A DNA stretch of 30,222 bases. Origin: Helicobacter sp. (GTDB lineage Bacteria; Campylobacterota; Campylobacteria; Campylobacterales; Helicobacteraceae). A program made the position numbers and the translations under genes. Where the stretch lies: positions 1 through 30,222 of the forward strand of contig NZ_JAAVGY010000023.1 in NCBI RefSeq assembly GCF_014799995.1, in the 5' to 3' direction. The notes below the pieces were generated by a model. It did no database searches. It was not told where the DNA came from and worked only from the letters and a program-made list of their open reading frames with translations. Shown piece after piece: positions 6,553-15,483 of this stretch (positions are counted from its first letter, which is position 1; every line of letters begins with the position of its first letter).

Positions 6553-8982
6553 CTAATTTTTATTTTTAAGTTGTAGATAGTAAGCCTGTCCAAAACTTAT
6601 TCCGCCATCATTACAAGGGATTTGGTGTTGCAAATAAACTTGTTTATTCTGTAAGGATTCTAATGTTAGTCGCGTTAAAAGTGCATTTTGGAAGCAACCT
6701 CCACTTAATGCAATACAAGTGAAATCTTGCGCCATTGTGGAAATAATTTGCGCCAAAGTATAGTGAAAATTAAGCGCAATTTGAGGCAATGAAATGGAGT
6801 TTTGTAAATCTTGATAAATTTCTCTTATTAAAAATTTCCATAGGACAATATTATTTTGTATTTCAAAAGAATAGGCTTTTGAGGTCTTGCCTTTTGTCGC
6901 AAGGGATTCCAAAATCATTCCTCCTTCCCCCTCATAATCCGTCCTTAGACACACTCCACAAAGTGCGCTTACAGCGTCAAATAATCTACCCACAGAATCA
7001 CAAAGGATTTTCCCCTCACTCTTATGAATTTTATAAAAAGTTTCTAAGATAGAATCGCCAAATTCTTGCTTTAAGGATTCTAAAAGGGGTAAATTTAGTT
7101 TAGAATAATCTTCCTCAAATGCGCCAAAGAGAACTTCTAAACCGAGTCTTCTAATGTCTTTGATTGCCTTTTCTCCGCCCAAAAGTGCGAAATTATCAAA
7201 ATGAGCAAGGCGAGAAAATTCTAAAGGTCGCTCTGGATTCCATTTCAGAAATTCTCCACCCCAAATTGTCCCGTCTTCTCCATAACCTGTCCCGTCAAAA
7301 ATAACACCTAAAACTTCGCAATCAATAGAATTTTCTGCTATGTTAGAGAGCAAATGTGCAAAGTGGTGTTGGACGAAATGGGTTTCTGTTGTTTTCTCTA
7401 TTAGATTTCTTTGCGTATAATTGGGGTGCAAATCTAATACGAGAGTATTGAAGTTGGTTTGGTATTGGGTGCAAAAAAGTTGTTTTGTGCTGATAAAATT
7501 ATTGAAACTCGCTAGATTGTCCAAGTCTCCCAAATGTGGGCTTAAGAGTGTCTGATTACGGAAATGCAAGCAAAAGGTTGCCTTTTGTTGTGCTCCTAAG
7601 CCGATAAAACTTTGCTGTTTTGTGTCTGGAGTTGTGGGTAATGCGACATTGCATAAGAATCCTCTAGCGCGTCTTAAAACTTGCATATTTTCTAAAGAAT
7701 GATTTTGATTTTTTGAGTGTTTTCTCACTAGACTATCATCAATGGCATTGAAAATATCACGATTAAAGAACAATACACCATCACAGACTTCTCCTAATTT
7801 TTCTATGATTGCACCAAAGTCTTTAATGATTGGCTCTCCGCTTAAATTAGCACTCGTAAAGATTAGCGGAAAATCTAGTGCGTAAGTGAGTAAATAATGT
7901 AAAGCGGTGTAGGGTAGAATAATCCCCAAAGTGTCAAGATTGGGTGCAATTAAATGCAAGGGTAAAGCAGAATCTTGTGCGCTAGTGGATTTCTCCTCAT
8001 TAGATTTTGCTTTGGCTAGTAAAATTGGCGCAAGAGGAGAGTTTAGAATCGTCTTTTCATCTGGATTCAAATGTGCATAATGTTCCGCCATTGCTAGATT
8101 TTTGCATAGAATCGCAAAGGGCTTTCTAGGGCGATGTTTGCGCTCTCTTAAGTTGAGGATAGATTGAGAATTGAGCGCATTGCATACAAGAGCATACCCC
8201 CCAACCCCCTTAATAGCTAAGATTTTTCCGTTTTTTAAATCCTCAATAGCTTTCTCTAAAGGATTGAGAATCAAATGTGTATCTTGAGATTCTAAAATAT
8301 CGCAAACTTCGGAATCAGGAATGTTTGTCAAAGAAATATCGGGTATTTTAATGTCTTTTAGATTATTGGCATAAAACAACTTTGGTCCGCAAACTTGACA
8401 GCAGTTAATTTCAGAATGGAATCTGCGCGAATTAGGATTATCGTATTCACTTTGGCATTCCTGACACATTTTGAATTTTCCCATTGCGGTATTTTGCCTA
8501 TCGTAGGGTAAATTGGAAATGAGGCTATATCGCGCTCCGCAATTTGTGCAACTAATAAACGCATAGCTAAAGCGGCGATTACTAGTGTCAAATAATTCTT
8601 TTAAGCAATCTTGACAAAGGGCAATATCCGCTGGAATCGTAGCACTTAAAGGGGAATTTTGTTTGCTTTGTTGGATTGTAAAATCTTGATAGAGAGTGTG
8701 TGTCGGGACTAGATTTTGGGTAAAATGCGTAATTTTTGCTGCACTTGGGGGATTTTGTAAATCTTTAGCGAATGCTTCTAAGTCTTTTTTGTCGCCTTGA
8801 GCAAGGATAAAAACTCCCTGCGTATCATTATGCACAAAGCCTTGAATATGGTGTTGCGTTGCGATTCTATAAACAAAAGGACGGAATCCCACGCCTTGCA
8901 CTACGCCTTGCAAGCGAAACTCATAAGTCAAAGGCGAAGGACTTGAGGATATTTTGAGTTGTTGGGCTTTGGTTTTAGGCAT
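6553..8982 (-). CDS. hypF: Carbamoyltransferase HypF (NiFe-hydrogenase maturation)
   Basis: An 809-residue HypF that makes the cyanide ligands of the NiFe-hydrogenase centre by activating carbamoyl phosphate and passing the carbamoyl group to HypE. Domains appear in the usual order. An acylphosphatase domain lies at about 18-105, with V-G-F-R34-P and H-N52. Two zinc-finger pairs follow: C123/C126 with C145/C148, and C173/C176 with C195/C198. Next comes a YrdC-like domain, with K-G-V-G-G-Y and the R-x-R-K-x-R-P-K-P pattern. A Kae1/TobZ-like domain closes the protein, with H-H-F-A-H, D-G-T-G-Y-G and a C-terminal S-G-G-C-F-Q-N. The ATG at 8982 is preferred to the TTG two codons upstream. It stands alone here, away from other hyp genes, convergent with petC and divergent from thiE with about 60 bases between. 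Length is slightly longer than the E. coli protein and nothing is missing. Confidence 0.95.
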   Translation of the reverse strand: MPKTKAQQLKISSSPSPLTYEFRLQGVVQGVGFRPFVYRIATQHHIQGFVHNDTQGVFILAQGDKKDLEAFAKDLQNPPSAAKITHFTQNLVPTHTLYQDFTIQQSKQNSPLSATIPADIALCQDCLKELFDTSNRRFSYAFISCTNCGARYSLISNLPYDRQNTAMGKFKMCQECQSEYDNPNSRRFHSEINCCQVCGPKLFYANNLKDIKIPDISLTNIPDSEVCDILESQDTHLILNPLEKAIEDLKNGKILAIKGVGGYALVCNALNSQSILNLRERKHRPRKPFAILCKNLAMAEHYAHLNPDEKTILNSPLAPILLAKAKSNEEKSTSAQDSALPLHLIAPNLDTLGIILPYTALHYLLTYALDFPLIFTSANLSGEPIIKDFGAIIEKLGEVCDGVLFFNRDIFNAIDDSLVRKHSKNQNHSLENMQVLRRARGFLCNVALPTTPDTKQQSFIGLGAQQKATFCLHFRNQTLLSPHLGDLDNLASFNNFISTKQLFCTQYQTNFNTLVLDLHPNYTQRNLIEKTTETHFVQHHFAHLLSNIAENSIDCEVLGVIFDGTGYGEDGTIWGGEFLKWNPERPLEFSRLAHFDNFALLGGEKAIKDIRRLGLEVLFGAFEEDYSKLNLPLLESLKQEFGDSILETFYKIHKSEGKILCDSVGRLFDAVSALCGVCLRTDYEGEGGMILESLATKGKTSKAYSFEIQNNIVLWKFLIREIYQDLQNSISLPQIALNFHYTLAQIISTMAQDFTCIALSGGCFQNALLTRLTLESLQNKQVYLQHQIPCNDGGISFGQAYYLQLKNKN

Positions 8983-9045
8983 TTTCAAACTTTCTTTAAT
9001 ACTTTAAAATATAGAATTGTAAAATATTTTTGATTAGGAATTGCA

Positions 9046-9672
9046 ATGTTAAGAGGAATTTATGCTATTAGTGATACATCTTTAACGCCAAAACAAACCT
9101 TAAAGCAATCTTTACAAGCGGCAATTTGCGGCGGAATCGGACTTTTTCAGTTGCGCGATAAAGAAAGCAGTGATGAAGAGATTGCGGCACTTTGCGGTAG
9201 CTTGGAGCAACTTTGTAAGGCAAATAATGTCGTTTTTGTTTTAAATGATAGAGTGGAGTTAGCGATTCGTCTTAAGGTTCAGGCTTTACACATTGGTAAA
9301 AAGGACGATGATACACCTTATAGCTTAGAGGAGTTAAAACATATTCGCACGCATTATCACGGAATCTTGGGAGTATCGTGCTATGGAAGTTTAGAACTAG
9401 CCAAAAGCGCAAAAGAAGCGGGAGCAGATTATGTTGCTTTTGGGGCTTGTTTTTGTTCTCCTACCAAGCCGCAGGCTAAAAGAATTGATTTAAATCTGTT
9501 TGAATGTTTTAACGCGCTAGAGGATTCCATACCGACTTGCGCGATTGGTGGAATTAATGCGGAAAATATCGCACAATTAAAAAACGCACAAATGGTGGCG
9601 TGTATTAGTAGTATTTGGCAAGGAGATATTCAGCAAAATATTAAGAATCTCATTAAGAATTGGCATTCTTAA
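9046..9672 (+). CDS. thiE: Thiamine phosphate synthase
   Basis: A 208-residue single-domain TIM-barrel enzyme that joins HMP pyrophosphate and the thiazole phosphate to make thiamine phosphate. Motifs in order: Q35-L-R-D-K, which binds pyrophosphate; L-N67-D68-R; H82-I-G; the G-V-S-C strand; the Y-V-A-F-G-A-C-F segment followed by the S-P-T-K loop; and C-A-I-G-G-I-N near the end. The Cys-rich G-A-C-F-C-S replaces the commoner G-P-I-F-P-T, a deviation seen in relatives. AGGA at 9036-9039 is the ribosome-binding site, and a TAAAAT (9020-9025) upstream could be the -10 box. No other thi gene is near. The gene ends 23 bases before the convergent hspR end. Confidence 0.92.
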   Translation: MLRGIYAISDTSLTPKQTLKQSLQAAICGGIGLFQLRDKESSDEEIAALCGSLEQLCKANNVVFVLNDRVELAIRLKVQALHIGKKDDDTPYSLEELKHIRTHYHGILGVSCYGSLELAKSAKEAGADYVAFGACFCSPTKPQAKRIDLNLFECFNALEDSIPTCAIGGINAENIAQLKNAQMVACISSIWQGDIQQNIKNLIKNWHS

Positions 9673-9695
9673 GAATCATAAAATGTCAATCAAAC

Positions 9696-10064
9696 TCAAT
9701 TTTCTTTAAAAATAATCACCTCATAAGAACTTTGTTTTTTGATAACTGATTTGCTTGGTTGGTTAGCTTTAAGCTTTTCTAAGCTAAGACGCAATTCCTC
9801 AATCTCTTTGTCTTGTTCATCTAGTTTGTCTTTGAGGCGCAAGATAATATCCACGCCTGCGAGATTCACGCCCAAATCTCGCGTTAAACGCAAAATCATT
9901 TTGATTTTGTCAATGTCGCGTTGGGAGTAAAGGCGCATTTTGCCATCTGTTCTTCCCGGCTCCACTAAGCCTTCGCGCTCATATTGTCGTAGAGTTTGCG
10001 GGTGAATTGCGAGAATTTTGGCTACAACACTGATTAAATAAACAGGTTCATCATAACTATACAT
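9696..10064 (-). CDS. hspR: MerR-family heat-shock repressor HspR
   Basis: A 122-residue MerR-type regulator. Residues about 9-50 form the winged helix-turn-helix, with the family signature P-Q-T-L-R-Q-Y-E-R-E-G-L and an R-L-Y-S-Q-R-D wing segment. Residues about 80-105 form a leucine-heptad coiled coil for dimerisation. In Helicobacter pylori and Campylobacter jejuni HspR represses chaperone operons and is encoded with the DnaJ-like CbpA, as here. Its ribosome-binding site AAGGAG (plus-strand 10070-10075) overlaps the TAA stop of cbpA, so translation of the two is coupled. The third gene of the H. pylori operon is absent; thiE converges instead. Autoregulation through the inverted repeat at 11017-11034 is inferred. 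Confidence 0.93.
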   Translation of the reverse strand: MYSYDEPVYLISVVAKILAIHPQTLRQYEREGLVEPGRTDGKMRLYSQRDIDKIKMILRLTRDLGVNLAGVDIILRLKDKLDEQDKEIEELRLSLEKLKANQPSKSVIKKQSSYEVIIFKEN

Positions 10065-10073
10065 TCAATCTCC

Positions 10074-10964
10074 TTATAAATATTTCTCAAGTGCGGTTTT
10101 AAGTTCATCTGGCATAGAATCGCAATCGGGCAAAACGATATTTGCCTCTAAATATAAGTCGCCATAAATCTTTGTTTTGCGATTGATTGCCCCTAATTCT
10201 TTGACGCGGAATCGTTGAGCGTTTTTAGTATTTTTGGGCACTTTAAGTGTAATCGTTTTTTGTAGGGTTTCAATTTCTACTTTGCCACCAAATAAAGCAG
10301 TTTTGAGGGGCAAATCAAATGTTTTTGTCAAATTATCACCCTCTTGGCTATATTGTGGGTGCGGTGCTACACTGACTTTGAGTAGCAAATCGCCACTTTG
10401 TGTGCCCATTGTCTGCCCTTTGCCTTTGAGACGAATCGTCTCACCATTTTTTATGCCTGCGGGGATTTTAATGTCATAACTTTTGCCTTGCACACTCACG
10501 CTATGTTTGCCACCCAAAACAGCAGTGGTAAAGGGAATCGTAACTTGTGCATTAAGGTCTAAGTTGGGTTGGTTGTGCGTATTTCTAAAGCCTGCGTTGC
10601 CAAAATCAAATCCACCTCCACCAAAGCCCGCATTACCAAAATGAGCTCCGCCAAATCCTCCAAACCCTCCGCCAAAGATTTGGCTTAAAATATCGTCTAA
10701 ATTCACATTGCCTTGTCCGCGTGCAAAATCGTGAAAATTTTGTCCCCCGAACATAGAATCGCCAAATTGGTCGTATTGTTTGCGTTTATTTGCATCACTT
10801 AGAATCTCATAGGCGGCATTAATTTCTTTGAATTTTTCTTCTGCGCCCGCGTCTTTGTTAATATCAGGGTGGTATTTTCTTGCCAAACGGCGATAAGATT
10901 TTTTGATTTCATCAGCACTTGCGTTTTGGGAGACTTCAAGCGTTTCATAAAGACTTTTTGACAT
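10074..10964 (-). CDS. cbpA: DnaJ-type co-chaperone CbpA
   Basis: A 296-residue class II J-protein. The J domain (about 1-67) has the H32-P33-D34 loop that stimulates DnaK ATPase. A glycine/phenylalanine-rich linker follows (about 72-125, with repeated G-G-F-G and F-G-N-A-G-F). The C-terminal substrate-binding domains come next without the CxxCxGxG zinc fingers of true DnaJ, which identifies CbpA/DnaJ2. ATG 10964 has AAGGA six bases upstream (plus-strand 10971-10975). It is the first gene of the cbpA-hspR operon, ten bases ahead of hspR, and its transcription starts from the promoter at 10999-11028, which carries the likely HspR operator. Confidence 0.94.
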   Translation of the reverse strand: MSKSLYETLEVSQNASADEIKKSYRRLARKYHPDINKDAGAEEKFKEINAAYEILSDANKRKQYDQFGDSMFGGQNFHDFARGQGNVNLDDILSQIFGGGFGGFGGAHFGNAGFGGGGFDFGNAGFRNTHNQPNLDLNAQVTIPFTTAVLGGKHSVSVQGKSYDIKIPAGIKNGETIRLKGKGQTMGTQSGDLLLKVSVAPHPQYSQEGDNLTKTFDLPLKTALFGGKVEIETLQKTITLKVPKNTKNAQRFRVKELGAINRKTKIYGDLYLEANIVLPDCDSMPDELKTALEKYL

Positions 10965-10998
10965 TTTTATTCCTTAAAATAATTCAAACTTTTAGTGT

Positions 10999-11028
10999 AT
11001 TATATAATAAAACTTTAGTTGATGTCAA
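10999..11028 (-). promoter_or_regulatory. cbpA-hspR promoter
   Basis: On the minus strand a perfect TTGACA (plus 11023-11028) is followed after 18 bases by a perfect TATAAT (plus 10999-11004). The expected start near 10992 leaves a leader of about 28 bases before the cbpA ATG. Both hexamers match the vegetative sigma consensus exactly, which is rare in this phylum and suits a strong promoter held down by a repressor. Confidence 0.8.
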
Positions 11029-11034
11029 TCAACT
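11017..11034. promoter_or_regulatory. Inverted repeat on the cbpA -35 box, likely HspR operator
   Basis: A perfect dyad A-GTTGAT-GTCA-ATCAAC-T spans 11017-11034, with seven-base arms and a four-base centre. The TTGACA -35 box of cbpA lies inside it. The dyad differs in spacing from the actinobacterial HAIR consensus (CTTGAGT-N7-ACTCAAG) but shares the TTGA/TCAA core. AACTTT is also repeated at 10987, 11011 and 11031, the last two 20 bases apart, which could extend the binding site. The assignment to HspR rests on position and family knowledge. Confidence 0.6.
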
Positions 11035-11044
11035 TTGTAAGGAT

Positions 11045-11073
11045 TTGGTTACTTTTACTTTTAGTGTTATAAT
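11045..11073 (+). promoter_or_regulatory. addA promoter
   Basis: TTGGTT (11045-11050) and a perfect TATAAT (11068-11073) are separated by 17 bases on the plus strand. The expected start near 11080 leaves a very short leader, of about 15 bases, with GGAGGA (11085-11090) before the ATG at 11095. It fires away from the cbpA promoter, 17 bases from the -35 of that promoter. Confidence 0.55.
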
Positions 11074-11094
11074 TACAAATTTTTGGAGGAATTT

Positions 11095-13932
11095 ATGCAA
11101 TATCCGCTTTTATGTTTGAGCGCAAGTGCAGGGAGTGGAAAGACTTATCAGCTCACAATGCGTTATTTGAATTTACTATTTTTAGGTGCGAAACCCTCAA
11201 ATATTCTGACTATCACTTTTACCAAAAAAGCCGCTAAGGAAATGGAAGAGAGAATCATTAAAAATATTAAAGAACTTTATGACAATAAAAATAATAGAGA
11301 ATATATTAAGAAATTTGAGTTTATTACTATCAAAGATGAGCACGATTGGCAGCAGTGGCAAGATAAAATTAGTCAGATTTATAATGAATTTTTGCGTGAG
11401 GATTTAAGGATTACAACCATTGACGCCTTTTTTCAAAGAATCTTAAAAAGCTTTTGCTGGTATGTGGGCGTAGAATATGATTTTGAATTGCAAGAAGACA
11501 ATTTGGATTCTATTGGCGAGATTTTTTTGAATCTTTTAGAAAAAGAAGATTTTAATACGGTTTTGAATGTTTGCTATTCCAAAAAACAAACCTTAGATTC
11601 TATCTTGCAATTATGCGTGTTTTTGGATTCTTTTAAAGAAATGCTCTCCCAAATGCTTTTTGCGCAAAGAGTTATAGAATCGCAGAATAGGAATCCCAAA
11701 GAACAAGCAATGGAATATGCGAATCGTCTCAAGAATACCTATTATGATTTTTTTGGCGAAGTCGCTAAAAGCTTGCAATTTGATGATTTTGAAAGTTTGC
11801 TTGAAAAGGGCAAGACTTGGCTATGCAGGCAAACCTTGCAAGATTACAAAGGGGATAAGTTTTCTAAAGTCGCTTGGAATCAAGACGATTTTGAATGCCT
11901 AAAAGACGCAATTCATCAAGCCTTGTTAGAAGAAGAAGCGGAATATTTGGAGCGACTTTATCGGATTTTTCAGTGTTTTTTGAGGGCAAAGGAGGAATAT
12001 TATCGGCAAAACAATCGCCTAAGCTTCAATGCTGTGGCGTCAAAAGTTTATGCACTCTTGGCAAAGAATTTTATCCACAAGGATTTTTTGTATTTTAGGT
12101 TGGATAGCTCCTTAAGCCATATTCTAATAGATGAATTTCAAGACACAAGCATTCTGCAATATGAGATTTTAAAACCTTTGATTGAGGAAATCAAAGGAGG
12201 TAAGGGGCAGAAAAACTTTGAACGCAGTTTCTTTTATGTCGGGGATACCAAGCAATCCATTTATCGCTTTCGTGGAGGGAATCCAGAATTATTTAAAATC
12301 GCAAGCGAGGGAATGCAATACCAAAATTTGGATTCTAATTATCGTAGCGCAAGGCATATTGTAGAGTTTGTGAATGATGTCTTTAGCAATGCAATCCAAG
12401 ATTTCATTCCACAGATTCCAAAAGTCAGCACAGAGGGCTATGTCAATGTCCAAAATTGCAAAAAGGACGAGCTCTGTTTCGCAGTTTTGGAAAGATTGAA
12501 GGAATTAAAGGCACTAGGTGCAAAAGAAGAGGAAATCGCCATTTTGGTTTTTGATAATAAATCAGTTGTAGAGTTAGCGCAATTCTTGCAAGAGGAGGGA
12601 ATAAGGGTTGTGATTGATGCGAGTGCGAAACTCATTAATCATAATGAAGTGCGTGCATTGATTGAGATTCTAAAATATATGCAGACGAAAAATATTCAAT
12701 TTAGGCAAGAGTTTTTTATGCTTTTGGGATTGGAGATAACAGAATCGCAAAACAAAAATTTAGAAGTTTTGTTTAATTCTATGTCTAAGGTTCAAAAACC
12801 TGCAAAAATTTTATTAAAGATTATGGAAACTTACCATATCGCAAGTTTGAGTGCAAAGAAGTTTTTGGAATCTTGCTTGCAATTTTTTACACTTGAGGAA
12901 TTACTGCAAAAAGTAGAAAGCTTTATGCTTGATATTGTTTCAAGTGATTTTGCAGGGATTCGGATAATGACGATTCATAAATCTAAGGGGCTAGAGTTTG
13001 AGAATGTGCTCGTGGTAGATAAGGCAAATGCGAGCAGCAATCAGCACCAAAATGTCTTTTTTGAGTTTAAAGAAAATGGCGTAGAGATTCAAAGAATCTT
13101 TCAATATTCCAATCAAGATAGAAGAAAACTTAGGAGTAGCTTGGATAGCGAATATTATAATGCCTTGTGCAAAGAAGAGGAATTAAAAATCAAGGATTTA
13201 AAAAATCAAATTTATGTTGCTTTGACGCGCGCAAAAAATACAATGAATGTTTTTTGCCTTGATGACAAAAGTGCTTTTAAGTTTTTGAATTTAAAAGAGC
13301 AGCAAAGAGGAGAGCTCAAAAGTGCAATAGAAATGCAGATTCAAAACCGCAAAAACACTCAAAATTTAGAATCCCCAATGTCTTTTTATCCTCTTTCTTT
13401 GGCAAAACCAAGTTTAGAGAATCTAGGGCGGCAAAAGGAAATGTATGTGAGAGAAGAGGAATTAGAAAATATAAAAAAAGAAGAGGAGGGTTATGAGAAT
13501 CTTAGGGCAATTTATTATGGAATCGCATTGCACTTTGCAATGGAGCAAAAACTCAAAAATGCGCTTTGCGATGCGCTGATTTTGGAACTTTTGGACAACC
13601 AAATAGGATTCTATTTAGAGCGCGAAGATTTGGAAAAAATCATCACACAATGTAATTTTGTGCTAAAAAATCAAAAATTAATTGAAATTTTGGCTAAAGG
13701 AAAGGTAAAATGTGAAATTCCTTTTTTGTTTGGTGGTAGGCAAAAACGTTTGGACCTTTTGGTATTGGGGGATAAAGAAGCGTTTATTGTGGATTATAAG
13801 AGCGGTGCGCCTAAAGAATCACACGTGGTGCAAGTGCGCGAATATATGGAATCTGTAAGTGCGATGTTGCATAAAAAAACTTATGGATATATTTTCTACA
13901 CACGAGGTGAAGGAAGATTAGTTGAAGTTTAA
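11095..13932 (+). CDS. addA: RecB-like helicase-nuclease, AddA
   Basis: A 945-residue UvrD/RecB-family helicase with a C-terminal RecB-type nuclease, the AddA subunit of the double-strand-break-processing complex that loads RecA. Motif I is A12-G-S-G-K16-T17. Motif II is D346-E347-F-Q-D350. Motif III is G-D-T-K-Q-S-I-Y-R-F-R-G. Motif V/VI contains I-H-K-S-K-G-L-E-F-E, and V-A-L-T-R-A-K comes later. The nuclease has D887 followed by D900-Y-K902, the PD-(D/E)XK arrangement. ATG 11095 is chosen over the TTG at 11083, since GGAGGA sits between them and only the ATG gives a useful spacing. The AddB partner is not in the window. It matches the position of H. pylori HP1553, directly upstream of nhaA, with nine bases between the genes. 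Confidence 0.93.
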   Translation: MQYPLLCLSASAGSGKTYQLTMRYLNLLFLGAKPSNILTITFTKKAAKEMEERIIKNIKELYDNKNNREYIKKFEFITIKDEHDWQQWQDKISQIYNEFLREDLRITTIDAFFQRILKSFCWYVGVEYDFELQEDNLDSIGEIFLNLLEKEDFNTVLNVCYSKKQTLDSILQLCVFLDSFKEMLSQMLFAQRVIESQNRNPKEQAMEYANRLKNTYYDFFGEVAKSLQFDDFESLLEKGKTWLCRQTLQDYKGDKFSKVAWNQDDFECLKDAIHQALLEEEAEYLERLYRIFQCFLRAKEEYYRQNNRLSFNAVASKVYALLAKNFIHKDFLYFRLDSSLSHILIDEFQDTSILQYEILKPLIEEIKGGKGQKNFERSFFYVGDTKQSIYRFRGGNPELFKIASEGMQYQNLDSNYRSARHIVEFVNDVFSNAIQDFIPQIPKVSTEGYVNVQNCKKDELCFAVLERLKELKALGAKEEEIAILVFDNKSVVELAQFLQEEGIRVVIDASAKLINHNEVRALIEILKYMQTKNIQFRQEFFMLLGLEITESQNKNLEVLFNSMSKVQKPAKILLKIMETYHIASLSAKKFLESCLQFFTLEELLQKVESFMLDIVSSDFAGIRIMTIHKSKGLEFENVLVVDKANASSNQHQNVFFEFKENGVEIQRIFQYSNQDRRKLRSSLDSEYYNALCKEEELKIKDLKNQIYVALTRAKNTMNVFCLDDKSAFKFLNLKEQQRGELKSAIEMQIQNRKNTQNLESPMSFYPLSLAKPSLENLGRQKEMYVREEELENIKKEEEGYENLRAIYYGIALHFAMEQKLKNALCDALILELLDNQIGFYLEREDLEKIITQCNFVLKNQKLIEILAKGKVKCEIPFLFGGRQKRLDLLVLGDKEAFIVDYKSGAPKESHVVQVREYMESVSAMLHKKTYGYIFYTRGEGRLVEV

Positions 13933-13941
13933 GGAGAAGCG

Positions 13942-15273
13942 ATGGAAGCGGGAAATAAAAAGGGTTTTTTAGCAACTCTTAGCAAAATGACGCAGAGCGA
14001 ATCTTTCGCGGGTGTGTTATTGCTTTGTTGCGCAATTTTGGCGATGATTGTAGCAAATTCACCTTTGGGTGGAGCGTATGCGGAACTTTGGAAAACAAAA
14101 CTTGGTTTTAGCGTGAATGGACATTTCATCGGAATGAGCTTAGAACATTGGATTAACGATGTTTTAATGGCGTTTTTCTTTTTGGTTGTAGGTTTGGAGA
14201 TTAAACGTGAGGTGCTTTTTGGAGAGTTAGCAGGATTCAAACGCGCCGCTTTGCCAATCATTGCAGCACTAGGTGGAATGATTGGACCGGGGATTATTTA
14301 TTATGTTTTGAATGCAGGCACAGAATCTGTAACAGGTTTTGGAATCCCAATGGCGACAGATATTGCTTTTGCATTAGGTGTCTTGGCTATACTTGGCAAG
14401 CGCGTTTCTATTTCTGTAAAAGTTTTTTTAGTTTCTTTAGCTGTGGCAGATGACTTAGGAGCAATTATTGTCATTGCATTATTTTATTCTACTGGAATCT
14501 CTTTTGAATGGTTAGCCGTTGCGGCAGGAATTATTGTCGTGCTTGTCATACTTGGTAGAATAGGAGTAAAGGCTCTCACTCCTTATATGATTTTGGGTGT
14601 GTTTTTATGGATTGCGGTGCATAATTGTGGCGTGCATGCAACAATTGCGGCTGTTATGCTTGCCTTTACGATTCCTGTTGCGCCTAAGATTGACACACTT
14701 TCTTTTATGGATAAATTAAAAGCAATCGTGAATCGTTTTCAAGAAGCAGAAAGCAAAAAAGATGGAATCTTGCTTCAAAATGAGCAAGTGGAAGCCTTAC
14801 ACCATTTAAGCAAAGAAAAGAATGCGGTACAAAATCCACTTCTACGCTTGGAGCACGCACTCGCACCTTATAGTAATTATTTGATTATGCCAATTTTTGC
14901 GTTTGCAAATGCTGGGGTTGCGATTGGTTCTAACATTGACTTTAGCATTGACCATGTTTTCTTGGGGATTCTCTTTGGGCTTGTGGTTGGTAAGCCAATT
15001 GGAATCTTTTCTTTCACTTTTATCGCAGAAAAGATTGGAATCGCAGCGCGCCCCAATGGTGCTTCTTGGGTAGATATTTTTGGGGCTGGAGCGTTAGGCG
15101 GAATCGGATTTACAATGTCTATTTTCGTTACCAATCTCGCCTTTGATGTTACGAGCCAACACGGACTTGTGGCGACAGATGTAGCCAAAATTACTATTCT
15201 TGTAGCTTCTCTAACTGCTGGTATTTTAGGAAGTTTATTCTTTATTATTCGCGATAAAATAGCACACCACTAA
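13942..15273 (+). CDS. nhaA: Na+/H+ antiporter NhaA
   Basis: A 443-residue inner-membrane antiporter that expels sodium in exchange for protons. The key aspartates are present: D140 in M-A-T-D-I-A-F and D170-D171 in V-A-D-D-L-G-A, matching E. coli D133, D163 and D164. The F-F-F-L-V-V-G-L-E-I-K-R-E signature lies at about 78-90. Between the helices around residues 245 and 300 there is an extra hydrophilic segment of roughly 40-50 residues, rich in Lys, Glu and Gln. A similar enlarged loop is known in H. pylori NhaA, which makes the protein longer than the roughly 390-residue enterobacterial form. AAGGAG precedes the start. Likely co-transcribed with addA; a hairpin follows. Confidence 0.95.
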   Translation: MEAGNKKGFLATLSKMTQSESFAGVLLLCCAILAMIVANSPLGGAYAELWKTKLGFSVNGHFIGMSLEHWINDVLMAFFFLVVGLEIKREVLFGELAGFKRAALPIIAALGGMIGPGIIYYVLNAGTESVTGFGIPMATDIAFALGVLAILGKRVSISVKVFLVSLAVADDLGAIIVIALFYSTGISFEWLAVAAGIIVVLVILGRIGVKALTPYMILGVFLWIAVHNCGVHATIAAVMLAFTIPVAPKIDTLSFMDKLKAIVNRFQEAESKKDGILLQNEQVEALHHLSKEKNAVQNPLLRLEHALAPYSNYLIMPIFAFANAGVAIGSNIDFSIDHVFLGILFGLVVGKPIGIFSFTFIAEKIGIAARPNGASWVDIFGAGALGGIGFTMSIFVTNLAFDVTSQHGLVATDVAKITILVASLTAGILGSLFFIIRDKIAHH

Positions 15274-15282
15274 TCTTGCAAG

Positions 15283-15301
15283 ATGAGCTTTGGCTCATTT
15301 T
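15283..15301 (+). terminator. Hairpin terminator after nhaA
   Basis: ATGAGC (15283-15288), loop TTTG, GCTCAT (15293-15298), then T residues to 15301, ten bases after the nhaA stop. The stem is short and the T run is brief, so termination may be partial. The rest of 15302-15443 shows no gene. Confidence 0.6.
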
Positions 15302-15443
15302 GCGCACAACTTCTATGTTTAATCAATCTGTGAATGTGTTTGTATGTCATCGGCAAGTAAATCAGTTTGCAGAAATTTTATTATGATACACAAGAGACTT
15401 GCTGCAATCTAGCTTTAACTTAAAGATTTAATTAGTAAAACTC

Positions 15444-15452
15444 TGCTAAAAT
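15444..15452 (+). promoter_or_regulatory. Promoter of the yajC-secDF operon (extended -10)
   Basis: TGC-TAAAAT is an extended -10 element, with TAAAAT at 15447-15452. No good -35 is seen; the upstream region is A/T-rich. The expected leader is about 25 bases, with AAAGG (15473-15477) before the yajC ATG at 15484. It is the only clear promoter ahead of a 15-kb run of plus-strand genes. Confidence 0.5.
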
Positions 15453-15483
15453 CCGCATTTATTTTCAAGTTTAAAGGTTTGAT

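Noticed and set aside
9665..9676. Perfect palindrome ATTCTTAAGAAT at the thiE stop, as a bidirectional terminator between thiE and hspR.
   Set aside because: It has no loop, is A/T-rich and has no T run directly after it; it could fold only poorly.
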